Positions 13,691-24,814 of a stretch of 64,000 nucleotides of DNA are shown one piece after another. The notes beneath the pieces were generated by a model. It made no database searches. It saw nothing but the letters and a program-made list of their open reading frames with translations, and was not told the DNA's origin. Origin of the DNA: Microbacterium telephonicum (GTDB taxonomy: Bacteria > Actinomycetota > Actinomycetes > Actinomycetales > Microbacteriaceae); the NCBI RefSeq assembly GCF_003651225.1, contig NZ_RCDB01000003.1, positions 251,259 through 315,258 on the forward strand, in the 5' to 3' direction. The translations under genes and the position numbers were made by a program. Every line of letters starts with the position of its first letter. Within the stretch, counting starts at the first letter, position 1.

Positions 13691-14089
13691 TCAGCCCTTG
13701 GCGCGCGCCTGCGGCTTCTTGATCAGCAGGGGCGTCAGCAGCCAGGTCGCGAGCGCCGTCACGAGCCACACGATCACGGGCCCCAGGAACCATGCGAGGG
13801 GCTCCGAGATCGACAGGCCCGCCGCGGGGATCAGCACGACGATGACGATCGCGACGAACGTCGACAGGATGCCGATGCCGCCGAGCAGGGCCGGCGCATG
13901 CCGACGCCCGAGACGCGTCGCGATCGGCGTCAGGATGCTCTGGAACAGGGCGAACAGCACGATCGCCAGCACGAACCCCCACCAGTCCAGCCACGAGATG
14001 TGGAAGCCGGGCAGCGCGAGGTCGGCGACGATGAGGCCGAGCGCCGCCGAGGCGAGGAACACCAGCGCACGCAGCAGGAAGTCGATCAT
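13691..14089 (-). CDS. Four-helix membrane protein (phage_holin_4_2-type family)
   Basis: A 132-aa protein with four predicted transmembrane helices (first: LLRALVFLASAALGLIVADLAL) and a basic C-terminus KKPQARAKG. Chromosomal actinobacterial proteins of this pattern are often labelled phage holin family, but this one sits in a housekeeping cluster downstream of prfA with no phage neighbours. It is not evidence of a phage here. Function unknown. Confidence 0.65.
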   Translation of the reverse strand: MIDFLLRALVFLASAALGLIVADLALPGFHISWLDWWGFVLAIVLFALFQSILTPIATRLGRRHAPALLGGIGILSTFVAIVIVVLIPAAGLSISEPLAWFLGPVIVWLVTALATWLLTPLLIKKPQARAKG

Positions 14090-14111
14090 GCGCCGAGCGT
14101 AGCGGTGCGGG

Positions 14112-15182
14112 TCAGCCCAGCGCCGCCAGACGCGCTTCCTCGTCGGCGGCGATCGCCGATTCGACGATCGGCTCGAGCGCGCCGTCCATCACCTGGTCGA
14201 GGTTGTAGGCCTTGTACCCGGTGCGGTGGTCGGCGATGCGGTTCTCGGGGAAGTTGTAGGTGCGGATGCGCTCGGAGCGATCCATCCCGCGGATCTGCGA
14301 GCGCCGCGCGTCGGAGGCCGCGGCATCCCGCTCCTCCTGCTGCTTGGCGAGCAGCCGTGCCCGGAGCACCCGCATGCCCGCCTCGCGGTTCTGCAGCTGC
14401 GACTTCTCGTTCTGCATCGACACGACGATGCCGGTCGGCAGGTGGGTGATGCGCACCGCGGAGTCGGTCGTGTTGACCGACTGGCCGCCGGGGCCCGACG
14501 AGCGGAAGACGTCGATCTTCAGGTCGTTCGCGTCGATGTGGATCTCTTCGGGCTCGTCGACCTCGGGGAAGACGAGCACGCCCGTCGTCGAGGTGTGGAT
14601 GCGGCCCTGCGACTCGGTCGCCGGCACCCGCTGCACGCGGTGCACGCCACCCTCGTATTTCAGGTGCGCCCAGACGCCCTGGGCGGGGTCGGTCGAGGTG
14701 CCCTTGATCGCGACCTGCACATCCTTGTAGCCGCCGAGGTCGGACTCGTTGCGCTCGAGCAGCTCGGTCTTCCAGCCCTTCGACGCCGCGTACTGCAGGT
14801 ACATGCGCAGCAGGTCGGCGGCGAACAGCGCCGACTCGGCGCCGCCCTCGCCCTGCTTGATCTCCATGATGACGTCGCGCGCGTCGTCGGGGTCGCGCGG
14901 GATGAGCAGGCGCCGCAGGCGCTCCTGCGCCTGGGCGACACGCTCCTGCAGTGCGGGCACCTCGTCGGCGAACGCGTCGTCCTCCTTGGCGAGCTCGCGC
15001 GCCGCCTCGAGATCGTCGCCCGCCGCCGCCCACGCATCGTGGGCGGCGACGATCTTCGACAGTTCGGCGTACCGGCGGTTGACGCGTTTGGCGCGCGCCG
15101 CATCCGCGTGCACGGCGGGGTCGGAGAGCTCCTCCTGGACGGCGCGGTGCTCCTGGATCAGCCCTGCGACCGACTCGAACAC
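14112..15182 (-). CDS. prfA: Peptide chain release factor 1
   Basis: A 356-aa class I release factor. The codon-recognition tripeptide PAT is at residues 187-189, which assigns RF1 (UAA/UAG) over RF2 (SPF type). The peptidyl-hydrolysis GGQ motif is at 232-234 in [11 protein letters not shown]. It lies 7 bp downstream of rho on the same strand. Its partner methylase prmC is in the window. Confidence 0.97.
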   Translation of the reverse strand: MFESVAGLIQEHRAVQEELSDPAVHADAARAKRVNRRYAELSKIVAAHDAWAAAGDDLEAARELAKEDDAFADEVPALQERVAQAQERLRRLLIPRDPDDARDVIMEIKQGEGGAESALFAADLLRMYLQYAASKGWKTELLERNESDLGGYKDVQVAIKGTSTDPAQGVWAHLKYEGGVHRVQRVPATESQGRIHTSTTGVLVFPEVDEPEEIHIDANDLKIDVFRSSGPGGQSVNTTDSAVRITHLPTGIVVSMQNEKSQLQNREAGMRVLRARLLAKQQEERDAAASDARRSQIRGMDRSERIRTYNFPENRIADHRTGYKAYNLDQVMDGALEPIVESAIAADEEARLAALG

Positions 15183-15189
15183 GGCAGGC

Positions 15190-17148
15190 TCAGCGGATGT
15201 TGTTCTCGTGCCCGTGGCTGTGGCCGCCGCCGTGCCCGTTCGTGGGCGCGGGGATCGACTTCTGCATCTGCACGAGGAACTCGACGTTGGAGCTCGTCTC
15301 CTTGAGCTTGCCGAGCACGACCTCCAGCGCCTGCTGGGTGTCGAGGCCGGCGAGAGCGCGACGCAGCTTCCAGGTGATCTTGACCTCGTCGGAGCTCAGC
15401 AGCATCTCCTCGCGGCGCGTGGACGACGCGTTGACGTCGACGGCCGGGAAGATGCGCTTGTCGGCCAGCTGACGCGACAGGCGCAGCTCGCTGTTGCCGG
15501 TGCCCTTGAACTCCTCGAAGATGACTTCGTCCATTTTGGAGCCGGTCTCGACCAGCGCGGTGGCGAGGATCGTGAGCGATCCGCCGTTCTCGATGTTGCG
15601 CGCGGCGCCGAAGAAGCGCTTGGGCGGGTACAGCGCCGAGGCGTCGACACCGCCGGTGAGCACGCGACCCGAGGTCGGCGCCGACACGTTGTAGGCGCGG
15701 CCGAGGCGGGTGATCGAGTCGAGCAGCACGACGACGTCGCGGCCGAGCTCGACGAGACGCTTGGCGCGCTCGATGGCGAGCTCGGCGACAGTCGTGTGGT
15801 CCTCGGCGGGACGGTCGAACGTCGAGGCGATGACCTCGCCCTTGACCGTGCGCTGCATGTCGGTGACTTCTTCGGGGCGCTCGTCGACGAGCACGACCAT
15901 GAGGTGCACCTCGGGGTTGTTCTGCGCGATCGCGTTCGCGATCTGCTGCAGCACGATCGTCTTGCCGGCCTTGGGCGGCGCGACGATGAGGCCGCGCTGG
16001 CCCTTGCCGATCGGGGCGACGAGGTCGATGATGCGCTGGGTCAGCTTCTCGGGCGCGGTCTCCAGGCGCAGGCGCTCCTGCGGGTACAGCGGCGTGAGCT
16101 TGCCGAACTCGACGCGCGTGGCGGCGTCGTCGACGGACAGGCCGTTGACGGCGTCGACCTTGACGAGCGCGTTGTACTTCTGGCGGCTGGACTGCTCGCC
16201 CTCGCGCGGCTGCTTGATGGCGCCCACGACGGCGTCGCCCTTGCGCAGGTTGTACTTCTTCACCTGGCCGAGCGAGACGTACACGTCGCTCGGGCCGGGC
16301 AGGTAGCCGGTGGTGCGCACGAACGCGTAGTTGTCGAGCACGTCGAGGATGCCGGCGACCGGGATGAGGACGTCGTCCTCACCGATCTCGGCCTCGAACT
16401 CGTCGCCGCCGTTCTGGCCGCGACGCTTCGGACGCTGACGGCCGCGGCCGTTCTGGCCCTGCGCCTGACCCTCGGATGCGGCGGACTCGTCGCCCTCGTC
16501 GGTCTTCTCCTCGGCGGGAGCGGCCTGTCCGTTCTGCGCGGCCTCGCCGCGGTTGCGGTTGCGGCTGCGGCTGCGGCTGCGCGAGCGGCTGCGGCCGGTG
16601 GACTCGCCTTCGGCCTTCTCACCCTCGGCCTTCTCACCCTCGGCCTTCTCACCCTCGGCCGCGGCGGCGTCGGACTTCTCGGCGTCGGCCTCGGCGGGCT
16701 TCTCGGCGTCGCCCGTGTCGGCGCCGGCCTTCTCGCCCTCGGTGGCGTCGGCGGCGACCTCGGTCACCGCTGCGGTCGCCTCGACGGGTGCCTCGGCGGC
16801 GGGCTTGGCCGCAGCGTCGGCCTCGGCGGCGGGCGCCTCGGCGGGGACGTCGGTGCTCTTGGCCCGGCGGGGGGCGCGCTTGCGGGGCGCCTTCACGGGC
16901 TTCTCGGCGACGGGCGCCTCCTCGACCGGCGCCTCGGCCGGAGCCTCGGGCGTCGCGTCGTCGGAGGGCGCAGCATCCGCGGGGGCCTCCTCCACGGGCG
17001 CCTCTTCGACGGGGGCCTCCTCGACGGGAGCCTCCTCCACGGGCGCCTCGACGGCCTCCGCGGGAGCGGCCTCGACGGCCTGGTCGGTGGTCACCTCGGC
17101 AGCGTCGCCGGTGGTGTCTTCGGTCTGGATCTCGGAGATGGACTCCAC
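15190..17148 (-). CDS. rho: Transcription termination factor Rho, with long N-terminal insert
   Basis: A 652-aa protein, much longer than the 419 aa of E. coli Rho. Residues 1-250 are low-complexity: Ala/Pro/Glu repeats (VEEAP x4 near 37-55), EGEKA repeats (165-182), an RSRSR tract (187-200) and [10 protein letters not shown] (235-244). The RNA-binding fold starts near 258 and the ATPase P-loop PPKAGKT is at 391-397. The C-terminus has a His-rich tail (HGGGHSHGH). Start is GTG at 17148, supported by GAAGGAG 5 nt upstream; a longer in-frame reading through the leader is rejected. Arg-rich inserts are known in actinobacterial Rho. Confidence 0.96.
   Translation of the reverse strand: MESISEIQTEDTTGDAAEVTTDQAVEAAPAEAVEAPVEEAPVEEAPVEEAPVEEAPADAAPSDDATPEAPAEAPVEEAPVAEKPVKAPRKRAPRRAKSTDVPAEAPAAEADAAAKPAAEAPVEATAAVTEVAADATEGEKAGADTGDAEKPAEADAEKSDAAAAEGEKAEGEKAEGEKAEGESTGRSRSRSRSRSRNRNRGEAAQNGQAAPAEEKTDEGDESAASEGQAQGQNGRGRQRPKRRGQNGGDEFEAEIGEDDVLIPVAGILDVLDNYAFVRTTGYLPGPSDVYVSLGQVKKYNLRKGDAVVGAIKQPREGEQSSRQKYNALVKVDAVNGLSVDDAATRVEFGKLTPLYPQERLRLETAPEKLTQRIIDLVAPIGKGQRGLIVAPPKAGKTIVLQQIANAIAQNNPEVHLMVVLVDERPEEVTDMQRTVKGEVIASTFDRPAEDHTTVAELAIERAKRLVELGRDVVVLLDSITRLGRAYNVSAPTSGRVLTGGVDASALYPPKRFFGAARNIENGGSLTILATALVETGSKMDEVIFEEFKGTGNSELRLSRQLADKRIFPAVDVNASSTRREEMLLSSDEVKITWKLRRALAGLDTQQALEVVLGKLKETSSNVEFLVQMQKSIPAPTNGHGGGHSHGHENNIR
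16609..16665. repeat. In-frame tandem repeat encoding EGEKA units in rho
   Basis: A 15-bp unit encoding EGEKA is repeated about 3-4 times inside the disordered N-terminus of rho. Such a repeat could vary in copy number between strains. Confidence 0.7.
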
Positions 17149-17326
17149 GAGTTCTCCTTCGTGAACGTGTTGTCGGAACATGTGGAAAGACGTGTCCGCA
17201 CTCGGTGCCGTCCACAGCGGCGTCCGGCCCTCCCACGGCGGTGCGCGTCCGATCACGGACGGCGGTCGCCGAGGCGGGGGGTTTATGCGGCGGTTCGCAG
17301 AATTGCGACGGAGGCCAGATTCACGC
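17149..17326 (-). promoter_or_regulatory. Long leader between thrB and rho
   Basis: 178 bp without a gene. It ends with the rho ribosome site GAAGGAG. It probably holds the rho promoter and a long 5' leader; autoregulation of rho through its leader is known in other bacteria. No clear -35/-10 pair could be chosen by eye. Confidence 0.35.
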
Positions 17327-18256
17327 TCAGGGCGTGGCACCCTCCGTATAGTCCCTCACTGTACCACCCCGCACATCGACGGCGAGCAGATGAGGAACCC
17401 AGGGCGTGTCCTGGCGCGCCGCGACCTCGACCGCGTCCAGGCGTCGCCCCGGACCGTCGGCGAGGACGAGCACCGAGGGGCCGGCACCCGAGACGACGGC
17501 CGCGTACCCTTCCGCGCGCAGCGCCCGCACCAGGGCGTCGGTGGCCGGCATCGCCTGCGCCCGATACGACTGGTGCAGCTTGTCCTCGGTCGCCGCGATC
17601 AGCAGCTCCGGACTCTGCGTCAGCGCCGCGATGAGCAGGGCCGAGCGCGACACGTTGAAGACGGCATCCTCCCGCGGCACCTGCACGGGGGCGAGGCTGC
17701 GGGCGACCGAGGTCGACATGCGGAAGTCGGGGACGAACACGAGCGGCGAGACGCCGCGGTGCACGAGCAGCTTCTTGTGCTGCGGCCCGGTCTCGTCGAT
17801 CCACGCGATCGTCAGACCGCCGAAGAGGGCCGGCGCGACGTTGTCGGGGTGGCCTTCGAGTTCGGTCGCGAGGCGCAGCAGGGTGGCGTCGTCGAGGTGG
17901 ACCTCGCCCTCCAGCAGGCCCTTCGCGGCGAGCAGCCCCGCCACGACGGCGGCACCGGACGAGCCCATGCCGCGCCCGTGCGGGATCGCGTTGTGGGCCT
18001 CGAGGTGCAGCCCCGGCATCGGACGGGCGACCGCCTCGTACGCGTACGCGATGGCGCGCACCACCAGGTGGGACGCGTCGGTGGGCACGTCCTCGGCGCC
18101 CTCCCCCGTGACGACGATCTCGAGGTCACCGGCGGGCAGCGTCGTGACCGTCAGTTCGTCGTAGACGCTGAGGGCGAGTCCGAGCGTGTCGAAGCCCGGT
18201 CCGAGGTTGGCGCTGGTGGCGGGCACGCGCACCGCCACCGTGCGGGGCGTGGTCAC
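17327..18256 (-). CDS. thrB: Homoserine kinase
   Basis: A 309-aa GHMP kinase. [20 protein letters not shown] is the N-terminal substrate site, and the ATP loop is [16 protein letters not shown]. Start GTG at 18256 overlaps the thrC stop (GTGA); the longer in-frame extension is antisense-like and lies inside thrC. It phosphorylates homoserine for ThrC. Last gene of lysA-hom-thrC-thrB. Confidence 0.95.
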   Translation of the reverse strand: MTTPRTVAVRVPATSANLGPGFDTLGLALSVYDELTVTTLPAGDLEIVVTGEGAEDVPTDASHLVVRAIAYAYEAVARPMPGLHLEAHNAIPHGRGMGSSGAAVVAGLLAAKGLLEGEVHLDDATLLRLATELEGHPDNVAPALFGGLTIAWIDETGPQHKKLLVHRGVSPLVFVPDFRMSTSVARSLAPVQVPREDAVFNVSRSALLIAALTQSPELLIAATEDKLHQSYRAQAMPATDALVRALRAEGYAAVVSGAGPSVLVLADGPGRRLDAVEVAARQDTPWVPHLLAVDVRGGTVRDYTEGATP

Positions 18257-19332
18257 GCCGACGGAACCAGTTCGAGCACCGAGGCGACCTCCGACGTCGA
18301 CGCGTCGACGACGGTGGGGGCGACCTCGGAGCCGTCGGCGTTGCGCAGGGCCCACTGCGGGTCCTTGAGGCCGTGTCCGGTGACGGTGAGCACCACGCGC
18401 GCGCCGGCCGGGATGACCCCCGCCTCAGCGCGGTCGAGCAGGCCCGCGACGCTGATGGCCGAGCCCGGCTCGACGAACACGCCGACGGTGCCCGCGAGCA
18501 GCTTCTGCGCCGCGAGGATCTTGTCGTCGCTGATCGCGCCGAACCACCCGTCGGTCGCGTCGCGCTGCTCGAGCGCGAGCTCCCACGACGCCGGATTGCC
18601 GATGCGGATGGCGGAGGCCACCGTCTCGGGGTTCTTCACGACCTCGCCGCGCACGATGGGCGCCGAACCCTCGGCCTGGAAGCCGAACATGCGCGGCACG
18701 CGGGTCGCGACGCCGCGCCCCTCCTCCTCGCGGTAACCCCGGGAGTAGGCGGTGTAGTTGCCGGCGTTGCCGACCGGGATGAAGTGGAAGTCGGGGGCGT
18801 CGCCGAGCTGCGAGACGACCTCGTACGCCGCGGTCTTCTGGCCCTCGATGCGGTCGGGGTTGACCGAGTTGACCAGGTGCACCGGGTAGTGGTCGGCGAG
18901 CTCGCGGGCGATCTCGAGGCAGTCGTCGAAGTTGCCGCGGATCTGGATGAGCCGGCCGCCGTGGATGACGGCCTGGCTGAGCTTGCCCATCGCGATCTTG
19001 CCCTCGGGCACGAGCACGGCCGCCGTGATGCCCGCGTGCGCGGCATAGGCCGCGGCCGAGGCCGACGTGTTGCCTGTCGAGGCGCAGATGACGGCCTTCG
19101 CTCCGTGCTCGACGGCCCGCGACAGCGCGACGGTCATGCCGCGGTCCTTGAAGGAGCCGGTCGGGTTCATGCCCTCGAACTTGATGTGGACGTCGGCGCC
19201 CGTGATCTTCGACAGGGCCGGGGCGGGGATCAGCGGCGTGCCGCCCTCGCCGAGGGTGACGACCGTCGAGGAGTCGGTGACCCCGAGCCGGTCGGCGTAT
19301 TCGCGGAGCACCCCGCGCCAGACATGTGCCAT
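18253..19332 (-). CDS. thrC: Threonine synthase
   Basis: A 359-aa PLP enzyme of the short (Gram-positive) class. The PLP lysine is K62 in [21 protein letters not shown] and the [16 protein letters not shown] loop are visible. It converts O-phosphohomoserine to threonine. It begins one nucleotide after hom stops and its stop overlaps thrB, so the three genes are translationally linked. RBS: AAGGAGAC upstream of the ATG. Confidence 0.96.
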   Translation of the reverse strand: MAHVWRGVLREYADRLGVTDSSTVVTLGEGGTPLIPAPALSKITGADVHIKFEGMNPTGSFKDRGMTVALSRAVEHGAKAVICASTGNTSASAAAYAAHAGITAAVLVPEGKIAMGKLSQAVIHGGRLIQIRGNFDDCLEIARELADHYPVHLVNSVNPDRIEGQKTAAYEVVSQLGDAPDFHFIPVGNAGNYTAYSRGYREEEGRGVATRVPRMFGFQAEGSAPIVRGEVVKNPETVASAIRIGNPASWELALEQRDATDGWFGAISDDKILAAQKLLAGTVGVFVEPGSAISVAGLLDRAEAGVIPAGARVVLTVTGHGLKDPQWALRNADGSEVAPTVVDASTSEVASVLELVPSA

Positions 19333-19333
19333 T

Positions 19334-20641
19334 TCAGTCTCCTTCCATCCGCAGCACCGAGACGACCCGTTCGACGACGCCGCTGGCGGCGAGCGCGTCG
19401 ACCGTGTCCTCGAGGTCCTGCTCGAGTGCGATGTGGGTGCCGATGACGAGGCGGGCGCGCGCCTGCTCGCCGTTCGGGATGATCGTCTGCTCGACGGTCG
19501 CGATCGACACGTGGCCGTCGGCGAGCGTGCCGGCGACGGTCGCGAGCACGCCGGAGCGGTCGTCGACCTCGAGGGTGATCTGATAGCGCGTGCGGGCGCG
19601 GCCGATCGGCAGGATCGGCAGGTTCGCCCGCGTCGACTCGCCGACGCCGACGCCGCCCGCGATGCGGCGGCGGGCGACCGAGACGAGGTCGCCGAGCACC
19701 GCGGATGCCGTCTGCACACCGCCGGCGCCCGCGCCGTAGAACATGAGGTTGCCGGCGGCCTCGGCCTGCACGAAGACGGCGTTGTTGGCGCCGTGCACGC
19801 TCGCGAGCGGGTGCTCGCGACGCACGAGGGCCGGGTGCACGCGCACCGAGATCGACTCGACGCCGGCGTCGTCGCGTCGCTCGCACACGGCGAGGAGCTT
19901 GACGACGTAGCCGACCTTGCGCGCGGCCTCGATCATCGCGGCGTCGACGCCGGTGATGCCCTCACGGTGCACGGCGTCGAGCGGGACGGTGGTGTGGAAG
20001 GCGAGGGAGGCGAGGATCGCCGCCTTCTGCGCGGCGTCGTAGCCTTCGACGTCGGCGGTCGGGTCGGCTTCCGCGTACCCGAGGCGCTGCGCGTCGGCGA
20101 GCACGTCGGCGTAGTCGGCGCCCTCCTGGTCCATGCGGTCGAGGATGTAGTTGGTCGTGCCGTTGACGATCGCCATGATCCGCTGCACGCGGTCGCCGGC
20201 GAGGGAGTCGCGCAGCGGCCGGATGATGGGGATGGCACCGGCGGCGGCGGCCTCGTAGTGCACCGAGGCGCCCACCTGGTCGGCGGCCTCGAAAAGCTCG
20301 GGACCGTGGGTGGCCAGCAGCGCCTTGTTGCCGGTGACCACGTCGGCGCCCGCGTTCAGCGCCTGCAGCAGGTAGCTGCGGGCCGGCTCGATGCCGCCCA
20401 TGAGCTCGATGACGATGTCGCTGCCGACGAGGAGGCGCTCGGCATCCGTCGTCAGCAGTTCGCGCGGGATGTCGGTGTCGCGCTTCGCGTCGAGGTCGCG
20501 CACGGCGACGCCCACGAGGTCGAGGTGCGCTCCCGCGCGGTCGGCGAGCTCGGGTCCGTGCTGGAGGAGCAGCGCCGCGACCTGCGAGCCCACGGAGCCC
20601 GCTCCCAGCAGCGCCACCCGCAGTCGTCGGTAGTCAGTCAT
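19334..20641 (-). CDS. hom: Homoserine dehydrogenase
   Basis: A 435-aa NAD(P)-dependent enzyme. The Rossmann loop [10 protein letters not shown] is at residues 11-20 and [11 protein letters not shown] marks the substrate domain. A C-terminal ACT domain (about 355-435, [19 protein letters not shown]) suggests allosteric control by threonine. It is monofunctional, with no aspartokinase domain. Its start overlaps the lysA stop by 8 nt. Confidence 0.96.
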   Translation of the reverse strand: MTDYRRLRVALLGAGSVGSQVAALLLQHGPELADRAGAHLDLVGVAVRDLDAKRDTDIPRELLTTDAERLLVGSDIVIELMGGIEPARSYLLQALNAGADVVTGNKALLATHGPELFEAADQVGASVHYEAAAAGAIPIIRPLRDSLAGDRVQRIMAIVNGTTNYILDRMDQEGADYADVLADAQRLGYAEADPTADVEGYDAAQKAAILASLAFHTTVPLDAVHREGITGVDAAMIEAARKVGYVVKLLAVCERRDDAGVESISVRVHPALVRREHPLASVHGANNAVFVQAEAAGNLMFYGAGAGGVQTASAVLGDLVSVARRRIAGGVGVGESTRANLPILPIGRARTRYQITLEVDDRSGVLATVAGTLADGHVSIATVEQTIIPNGEQARARLVIGTHIALEQDLEDTVDALAASGVVERVVSVLRMEGD

Positions 20642-22106
20642 TCGGTTCCTTCACTCGTGCCTGGCTCGGGTGCGCGATGCCGGCATCACGCGCCAACAGG
20701 TCGTCGATCGTCTCGCCGCGCACGATGACGCGGGCGCGGCCGCCGTCGATCGCGACGACGGGCGGACGCGGGACGGCGTTGTAGTTGTTCGAAAGGGAAT
20801 GGCAGTACGCCCCGGTCGCGGGGACGGCCAGCAGGTCGCCGGGAGTGATGTCGCCGGGCAGGTATTCGGCGTCGACCACGATGTCGCCCGATTCGCAATG
20901 GCGGCCGACGACGCGGGCCAGGGCGGGGGCCGCATCGGAGGTGCGGGAGGCGATGCGAGCGGAGTACTGGGCGCCGTAGAGCGCGGGCCGGGCATTGTCG
21001 CTCATGCCGCCGTCGACGCTCACGTACAGGCGCGTGAGGTCGTCGGAGACGGGGACGGGCTTGACGGTGCCGACTTCGTAGAGGGTGACCCCGGCGCGGC
21101 CGACGATCGTGCGTCCGGGCTCGAAGGCGAGATTCGGCACCGGGATGCCGCGCACGGCGCATTCGGCGGCGACGGCCTCGACGATGCCGGCGGCGAGCTC
21201 GGCGATCGGCGTGGGGTCGTCGACGGAGGTGTAGGCGATGCCGAATCCGCCGCCGAGGTTGAGCACCGGCACGTCGCCGCCCTCGCGCAGCTGCGCGTGC
21301 ATGTCGACGACGCGCGCGGCCGACTCGGCGAAGCCGGCCGTGCCGAAGATCTGCGAGCCGATGTGGCAGTGCAGGCCGACGAACCGCAGCGACGGCAGCT
21401 CGCGGATGCGGGCGACGATCTCGGGGGCCGACGACAGCGGGAAGCCGAACTTCTGGTCTTCGTGGGCGGTCGCGAGGAAGTCGTGCGTCTCGGCGTGCAC
21501 GCCGCTGTTGACGCGCACGAGCACCGGCTGGACGACGCCGCGGCGCTCGGCGATGACGGCGAGTCGTTCGAGCTCGATCACGCTGTCGAGCACGACCGAT
21601 CCGACGCCGTGCTGCACGGCGGCCTCGAGCTCGGCGACCGACTTGTTGTTGCCGTGCAGGCCGAGGCGGGCCGGATCGGCGCCGGCGGCGAGCGCGATGG
21701 CGAGCTCTCCCCCGGTCGCGACGTCGACGGCCAGGCCCTCGGCGGTCACCCAGCGCACGACCTCGGTCGAGAGGAACGCCTTCCCCGCGTAGTACACACG
21801 CACCTGTGCCCCGTGGGCGGCCGCGGCCTGCGCGAACGCCTCGCGCACCTCGCGCGCGCGGGCGCGCACGGCCTGTTCGTCGAGCACGTACAGCGGGGTG
21901 CCGAACTCGGCGCGCAGCTGCGCGGCCGACACGCCCGCGATCGTCAGCACGCCGTCGTCGTCACGTGTCGCCGACTCGGGCCAGACGAGAGGGGCGAGCG
22001 CGTCGGCGTCGTCCGGGACGGTCAGCCACTCGGGCACGAGCGGACGGGAGGCGGAGGCGGACAACGTTCGGGAGCCAATCGGTGGGTGATCCGGCGGACG
22101 GTTCAC
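20634..22106 (-). CDS. lysA: Diaminopimelate decarboxylase
   Basis: A 490-aa fold-III PLP enzyme. The PLP lysine lies in YYAGKAF (about K109 with this start), and HCHIGSQIF and EPGRTIVG are visible. It converts meso-DAP to lysine. The start is uncertain: GTG at 22106 (VNRPPDHPP) is used, but a TTG before SASASRPLVPEW or a GTG at VPEWL is possible. None has a good ribosome site. First gene of the lysine/threonine cluster. Confidence 0.92.
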   Translation of the reverse strand: MNRPPDHPPIGSRTLSASASRPLVPEWLTVPDDADALAPLVWPESATRDDDGVLTIAGVSAAQLRAEFGTPLYVLDEQAVRARAREVREAFAQAAAAHGAQVRVYYAGKAFLSTEVVRWVTAEGLAVDVATGGELAIALAAGADPARLGLHGNNKSVAELEAAVQHGVGSVVLDSVIELERLAVIAERRGVVQPVLVRVNSGVHAETHDFLATAHEDQKFGFPLSSAPEIVARIRELPSLRFVGLHCHIGSQIFGTAGFAESAARVVDMHAQLREGGDVPVLNLGGGFGIAYTSVDDPTPIAELAAGIVEAVAAECAVRGIPVPNLAFEPGRTIVGRAGVTLYEVGTVKPVPVSDDLTRLYVSVDGGMSDNARPALYGAQYSARIASRTSDAAPALARVVGRHCESGDIVVDAEYLPGDITPGDLLAVPATGAYCHSLSNNYNAVPRPPVVAIDGGRARVIVRGETIDDLLARDAGIAHPSQARVKEPND

Positions 22107-22235
22107 GCCGGAGAAGAGGTGCGCGGACGCCGCCCGCGCGAGTGCTTGCAGTCTAGGGCACCGTCGCAGGCGCGCCCGCGTCGATGACGCCCCGCGGCGG
22201 CGGCGTCCTCGACCGCCGTGCGGCACGCGCCCGGA

Positions 22236-23066
22236 TCAGGCGCAGGTGCCCGTCTCGCGCGCGGCCGGATCGGTGAGCACGGCGCTGTCGATGTCGAAGA
22301 CGGCGACGACGGCATCCGATTCGACGGTCGTCGAGGTGAGGGTGAGCGCCCGCGGCAGGTACTGCGCGACGCAGACCTCCCAGTCGCGCACGACGGTGCG
22401 GGCGAGGGCGCCGAACTGGTCGACGAGCACCTGCGCCGGCACTTCGGCGCCGGCCAGGCGCAGGGTGTCGGGCGTCAGCAGCAGCGATCCGTCCTCGGTC
22501 GCGACCGACAGTCCCACGCCGACCGGGACCGAGGCGCCCAGCACGCTCAGCTCGGTCGAGAAGGCGATGTCGGGGGCGTCGAGGGTGACCGAGGATGCCG
22601 GGAACCCGTCGACGCGGCTGAGCAGCTGCTGTATCTGGGCCTCGTCGAGGCTGATGGTCGCGTGGCCCGAGCTCCAGTCGGCGCCGCCGCGGATCGGGAC
22701 GTCGGCGGCGGTGACGGTGACGTCGCCCGTGATGCCCTGGAGGGTGACGTCGTCGGATTCGACGGTGACCTCGCCGAGGGAGCCGACGATCAGCTGCGGC
22801 AGGATCGCGCCGGGCACGTCGACGTCGATCTGCTGGTCGACCGGAAGCGACAGGTGCGTGACGATCTGCTCGCGGATGGTGCGCTCGACGATGCCGCGCG
22901 CGACCTGCTCGCCGATGAGCCACGCCGCCACGGCGAGCACGACCACGATCGCGCCGGCCAGCAGCCACGGCCATGCCCGACGACGCCGCGGGGCGGCATC
23001 CGGCTGCGACAGCACCCACCGCGCCTGCGGGTCGGGAAGCGGCAGGGTGGGCTGCGTGTCGCTCAC
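22236..23066 (-). CDS. DUF2993 (LmeA-like) membrane-anchored lipid-binding protein
   Basis: A 276-aa protein. A Pro-rich cytoplasmic tail and RRRR stop precede one membrane helix (AWPWLLAGAIVVVLAVAAWLIG, about 30-51), then an extracytoplasmic domain with the DUF2993 pattern (EQVARGIVERTIREQIV then LPQLIVGSLGEVTVESDDV). Mycobacterial LmeA of this family binds phospholipid and affects lipomannan elongation; the role here is inferred from family only. It lies 6 bp downstream of argS. Confidence 0.75.
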   Translation of the reverse strand: MSDTQPTLPLPDPQARWVLSQPDAAPRRRRAWPWLLAGAIVVVLAVAAWLIGEQVARGIVERTIREQIVTHLSLPVDQQIDVDVPGAILPQLIVGSLGEVTVESDDVTLQGITGDVTVTAADVPIRGGADWSSGHATISLDEAQIQQLLSRVDGFPASSVTLDAPDIAFSTELSVLGASVPVGVGLSVATEDGSLLLTPDTLRLAGAEVPAQVLVDQFGALARTVVRDWEVCVAQYLPRALTLTSTTVESDAVVAVFDIDSAVLTDPAARETGTCA

Positions 23067-23072
23067 GGCGCG

Positions 23073-24740
23073 TTACATCCGCTCCGGCGCGCTGACGCCG
23101 AGCAGGTCGAGGCCGTTGCGCAGCACCTGGCCGGTGGCGTCGTTGAGCCACAGGCGGGTGCGGTGCAGGTCGGTGACCGGCTCGTCGCCGAGCGGCGTCA
23201 CCCGGCAGTTGTCGTACCAGCGGTGGTAGAGGCTCGCGAGCTCTTCGAGGTAGCGGGCGACCCGGTGCGGCTCGCGCAGCTCGGCCGCGAACGCGACGAT
23301 GCGGGGGAACTCCTGCAGCGCCCCCAGCAGCGCGGACTCGGTCTCGTGGTCGAGCAGTTCGGGCGCGAACGCCTCGCGCGTGACGCCGACGCCGGCCGCG
23401 TTGCGGGCCACGTTATGGGTGCGGGCGTGCGCGTACTGTACGTAGAAAACGGGGTTGTCGTTCGTGCGCTTCGTGAGGATCTCGGGGTCGAGGGTCAGCG
23501 GCGAGTCGGCCGGGTAGCGCGCGAGCGAGTAGCGCAGCGCGTCGGTGCCGAGCCAGTCGCGCAGGTCGTCGAGCTCGATGATGTTGCCGGCGCGCTTGGA
23601 GAGCCGGGCGCCGTTGACCGACACGAGCTGCCCGATGAGCACCTCGATGTCCTTCTCCGGGTCATCGCCCGCCGCACCGGCGAGCGCCTTCAGGCGGTGG
23701 ACGTAGCCGTGGTGGTCGGCGCCGAGCAGGTAGATCTTGTGCGCGAAGCCGCGGTCGCCCTTGTTCAGGTAGTACGCGGCGTCGGCGGCGAAGTAGGTGT
23801 ACTCGCCGTTGGAGCGGCGGATGACGCGGTCCTTGTCGTCGCCGAACGCGGTCGTGCGCACCCACACGGCGTCGTCCTGGTCGAAGACGTGACCCTGCGC
23901 GCGCAGGCGGTCGACGGCCTCGTCGACGAGGCTCGGCTCGCCGTTCGGGCCCTTCGCGTGCAGGTCGCGCTCGCTGAAGAACACGTCGAAGTGCACGTTG
24001 AACTTCTCCAGCGACGCCTGCAGGTCGCCGAGCTGCAGCTGATAGGCGGCGTCGCGCGCGGTGACGAGCTGATCGTCCGCCGTGAGGTCGAGCAGGTCGG
24101 GGTGCGCGGCCAGCACGCGCCGGCCGAGGTCATCGATGTACGAGCCGGGGTAGCCGTCCTCGGGCGTCGGCTCCCCCTTGATCGAGGCGAGCACGGACCG
24201 GCCGAAACGGTCCATCTGCGCCCCGGCGTCGTTGACGTAGAACTCGCGCACGAGCGTCGCGCCCGAGGCGAGCAGCACGCGCGCCATCGCGTCGCCGAGC
24301 GCCGCCCAGCGGGTGTGACCGATGTGCATGGGGCCGGTCGGGTTCGCGCTGACGAACTCGAGGTTGATCGTGGCGCCGCGCTGGGTCTCGTTGGTGCCGA
24401 AGGCGGCACCGGCCTCGACGATCTGCTGCGCGAGGGCGCCGGCGGCGGCCGCATCCAGGCGGATGTTGATGAACCCCGGACCGGCGACCTCGACGGAGGC
24501 GACCCCGTCGACGGCGGCGAGGCCGTCGGCGATCTGCTGCGCGAACTCGCGCGGGTTGCCGCCCACGGCCTTGCCGAGCTTGAGGGCGGCGTTGGACGCC
24601 CAGTCGCCGTGGTCGCGGTTCTTCGGACGCTCCAGCGGCAGATCTGCTGCGGTCAGGCCCGCGCTCGAGCCCTCACGTCGCGCCTCGGCGAGCGGGACGA
24701 TGACGGCGAGCAGGGCTTCAGAGAGGGCATCCGGGTTCAT
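23073..24740 (-). CDS. argS: Arginyl-tRNA synthetase
   Basis: A 555-aa class I synthetase. HIGH is at residues 139-142 ([15 protein letters not shown]), with the KMSKS-like ARLSKRAGN near 400. The C-terminal DALR anticodon-binding domain ends [14 protein letters not shown]. It charges tRNA-Arg, including the CCG isoacceptor encoded 2 kb away. Upstream of DUF2993 and lysA, as in many Actinobacteria. Confidence 0.97.
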   Translation of the reverse strand: MNPDALSEALLAVIVPLAEARREGSSAGLTAADLPLERPKNRDHGDWASNAALKLGKAVGGNPREFAQQIADGLAAVDGVASVEVAGPGFINIRLDAAAAGALAQQIVEAGAAFGTNETQRGATINLEFVSANPTGPMHIGHTRWAALGDAMARVLLASGATLVREFYVNDAGAQMDRFGRSVLASIKGEPTPEDGYPGSYIDDLGRRVLAAHPDLLDLTADDQLVTARDAAYQLQLGDLQASLEKFNVHFDVFFSERDLHAKGPNGEPSLVDEAVDRLRAQGHVFDQDDAVWVRTTAFGDDKDRVIRRSNGEYTYFAADAAYYLNKGDRGFAHKIYLLGADHHGYVHRLKALAGAAGDDPEKDIEVLIGQLVSVNGARLSKRAGNIIELDDLRDWLGTDALRYSLARYPADSPLTLDPEILTKRTNDNPVFYVQYAHARTHNVARNAAGVGVTREAFAPELLDHETESALLGALQEFPRIVAFAAELREPHRVARYLEELASLYHRWYDNCRVTPLGDEPVTDLHRTRLWLNDATGQVLRNGLDLLGVSAPERM

Positions 24741-24814
24741 AACCCGTCAAGTCTACGGTCGCGCCCCGGACGTCTGCGGCGCGAGGGGCGGTCGGGCACG
24801 CGTGCCGTGCGCGC

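Noticed and set aside
13691..14089. Phage remnant inferred from a holin-like protein
   Set aside because: Housekeeping neighbours and a family common on actinobacterial chromosomes.
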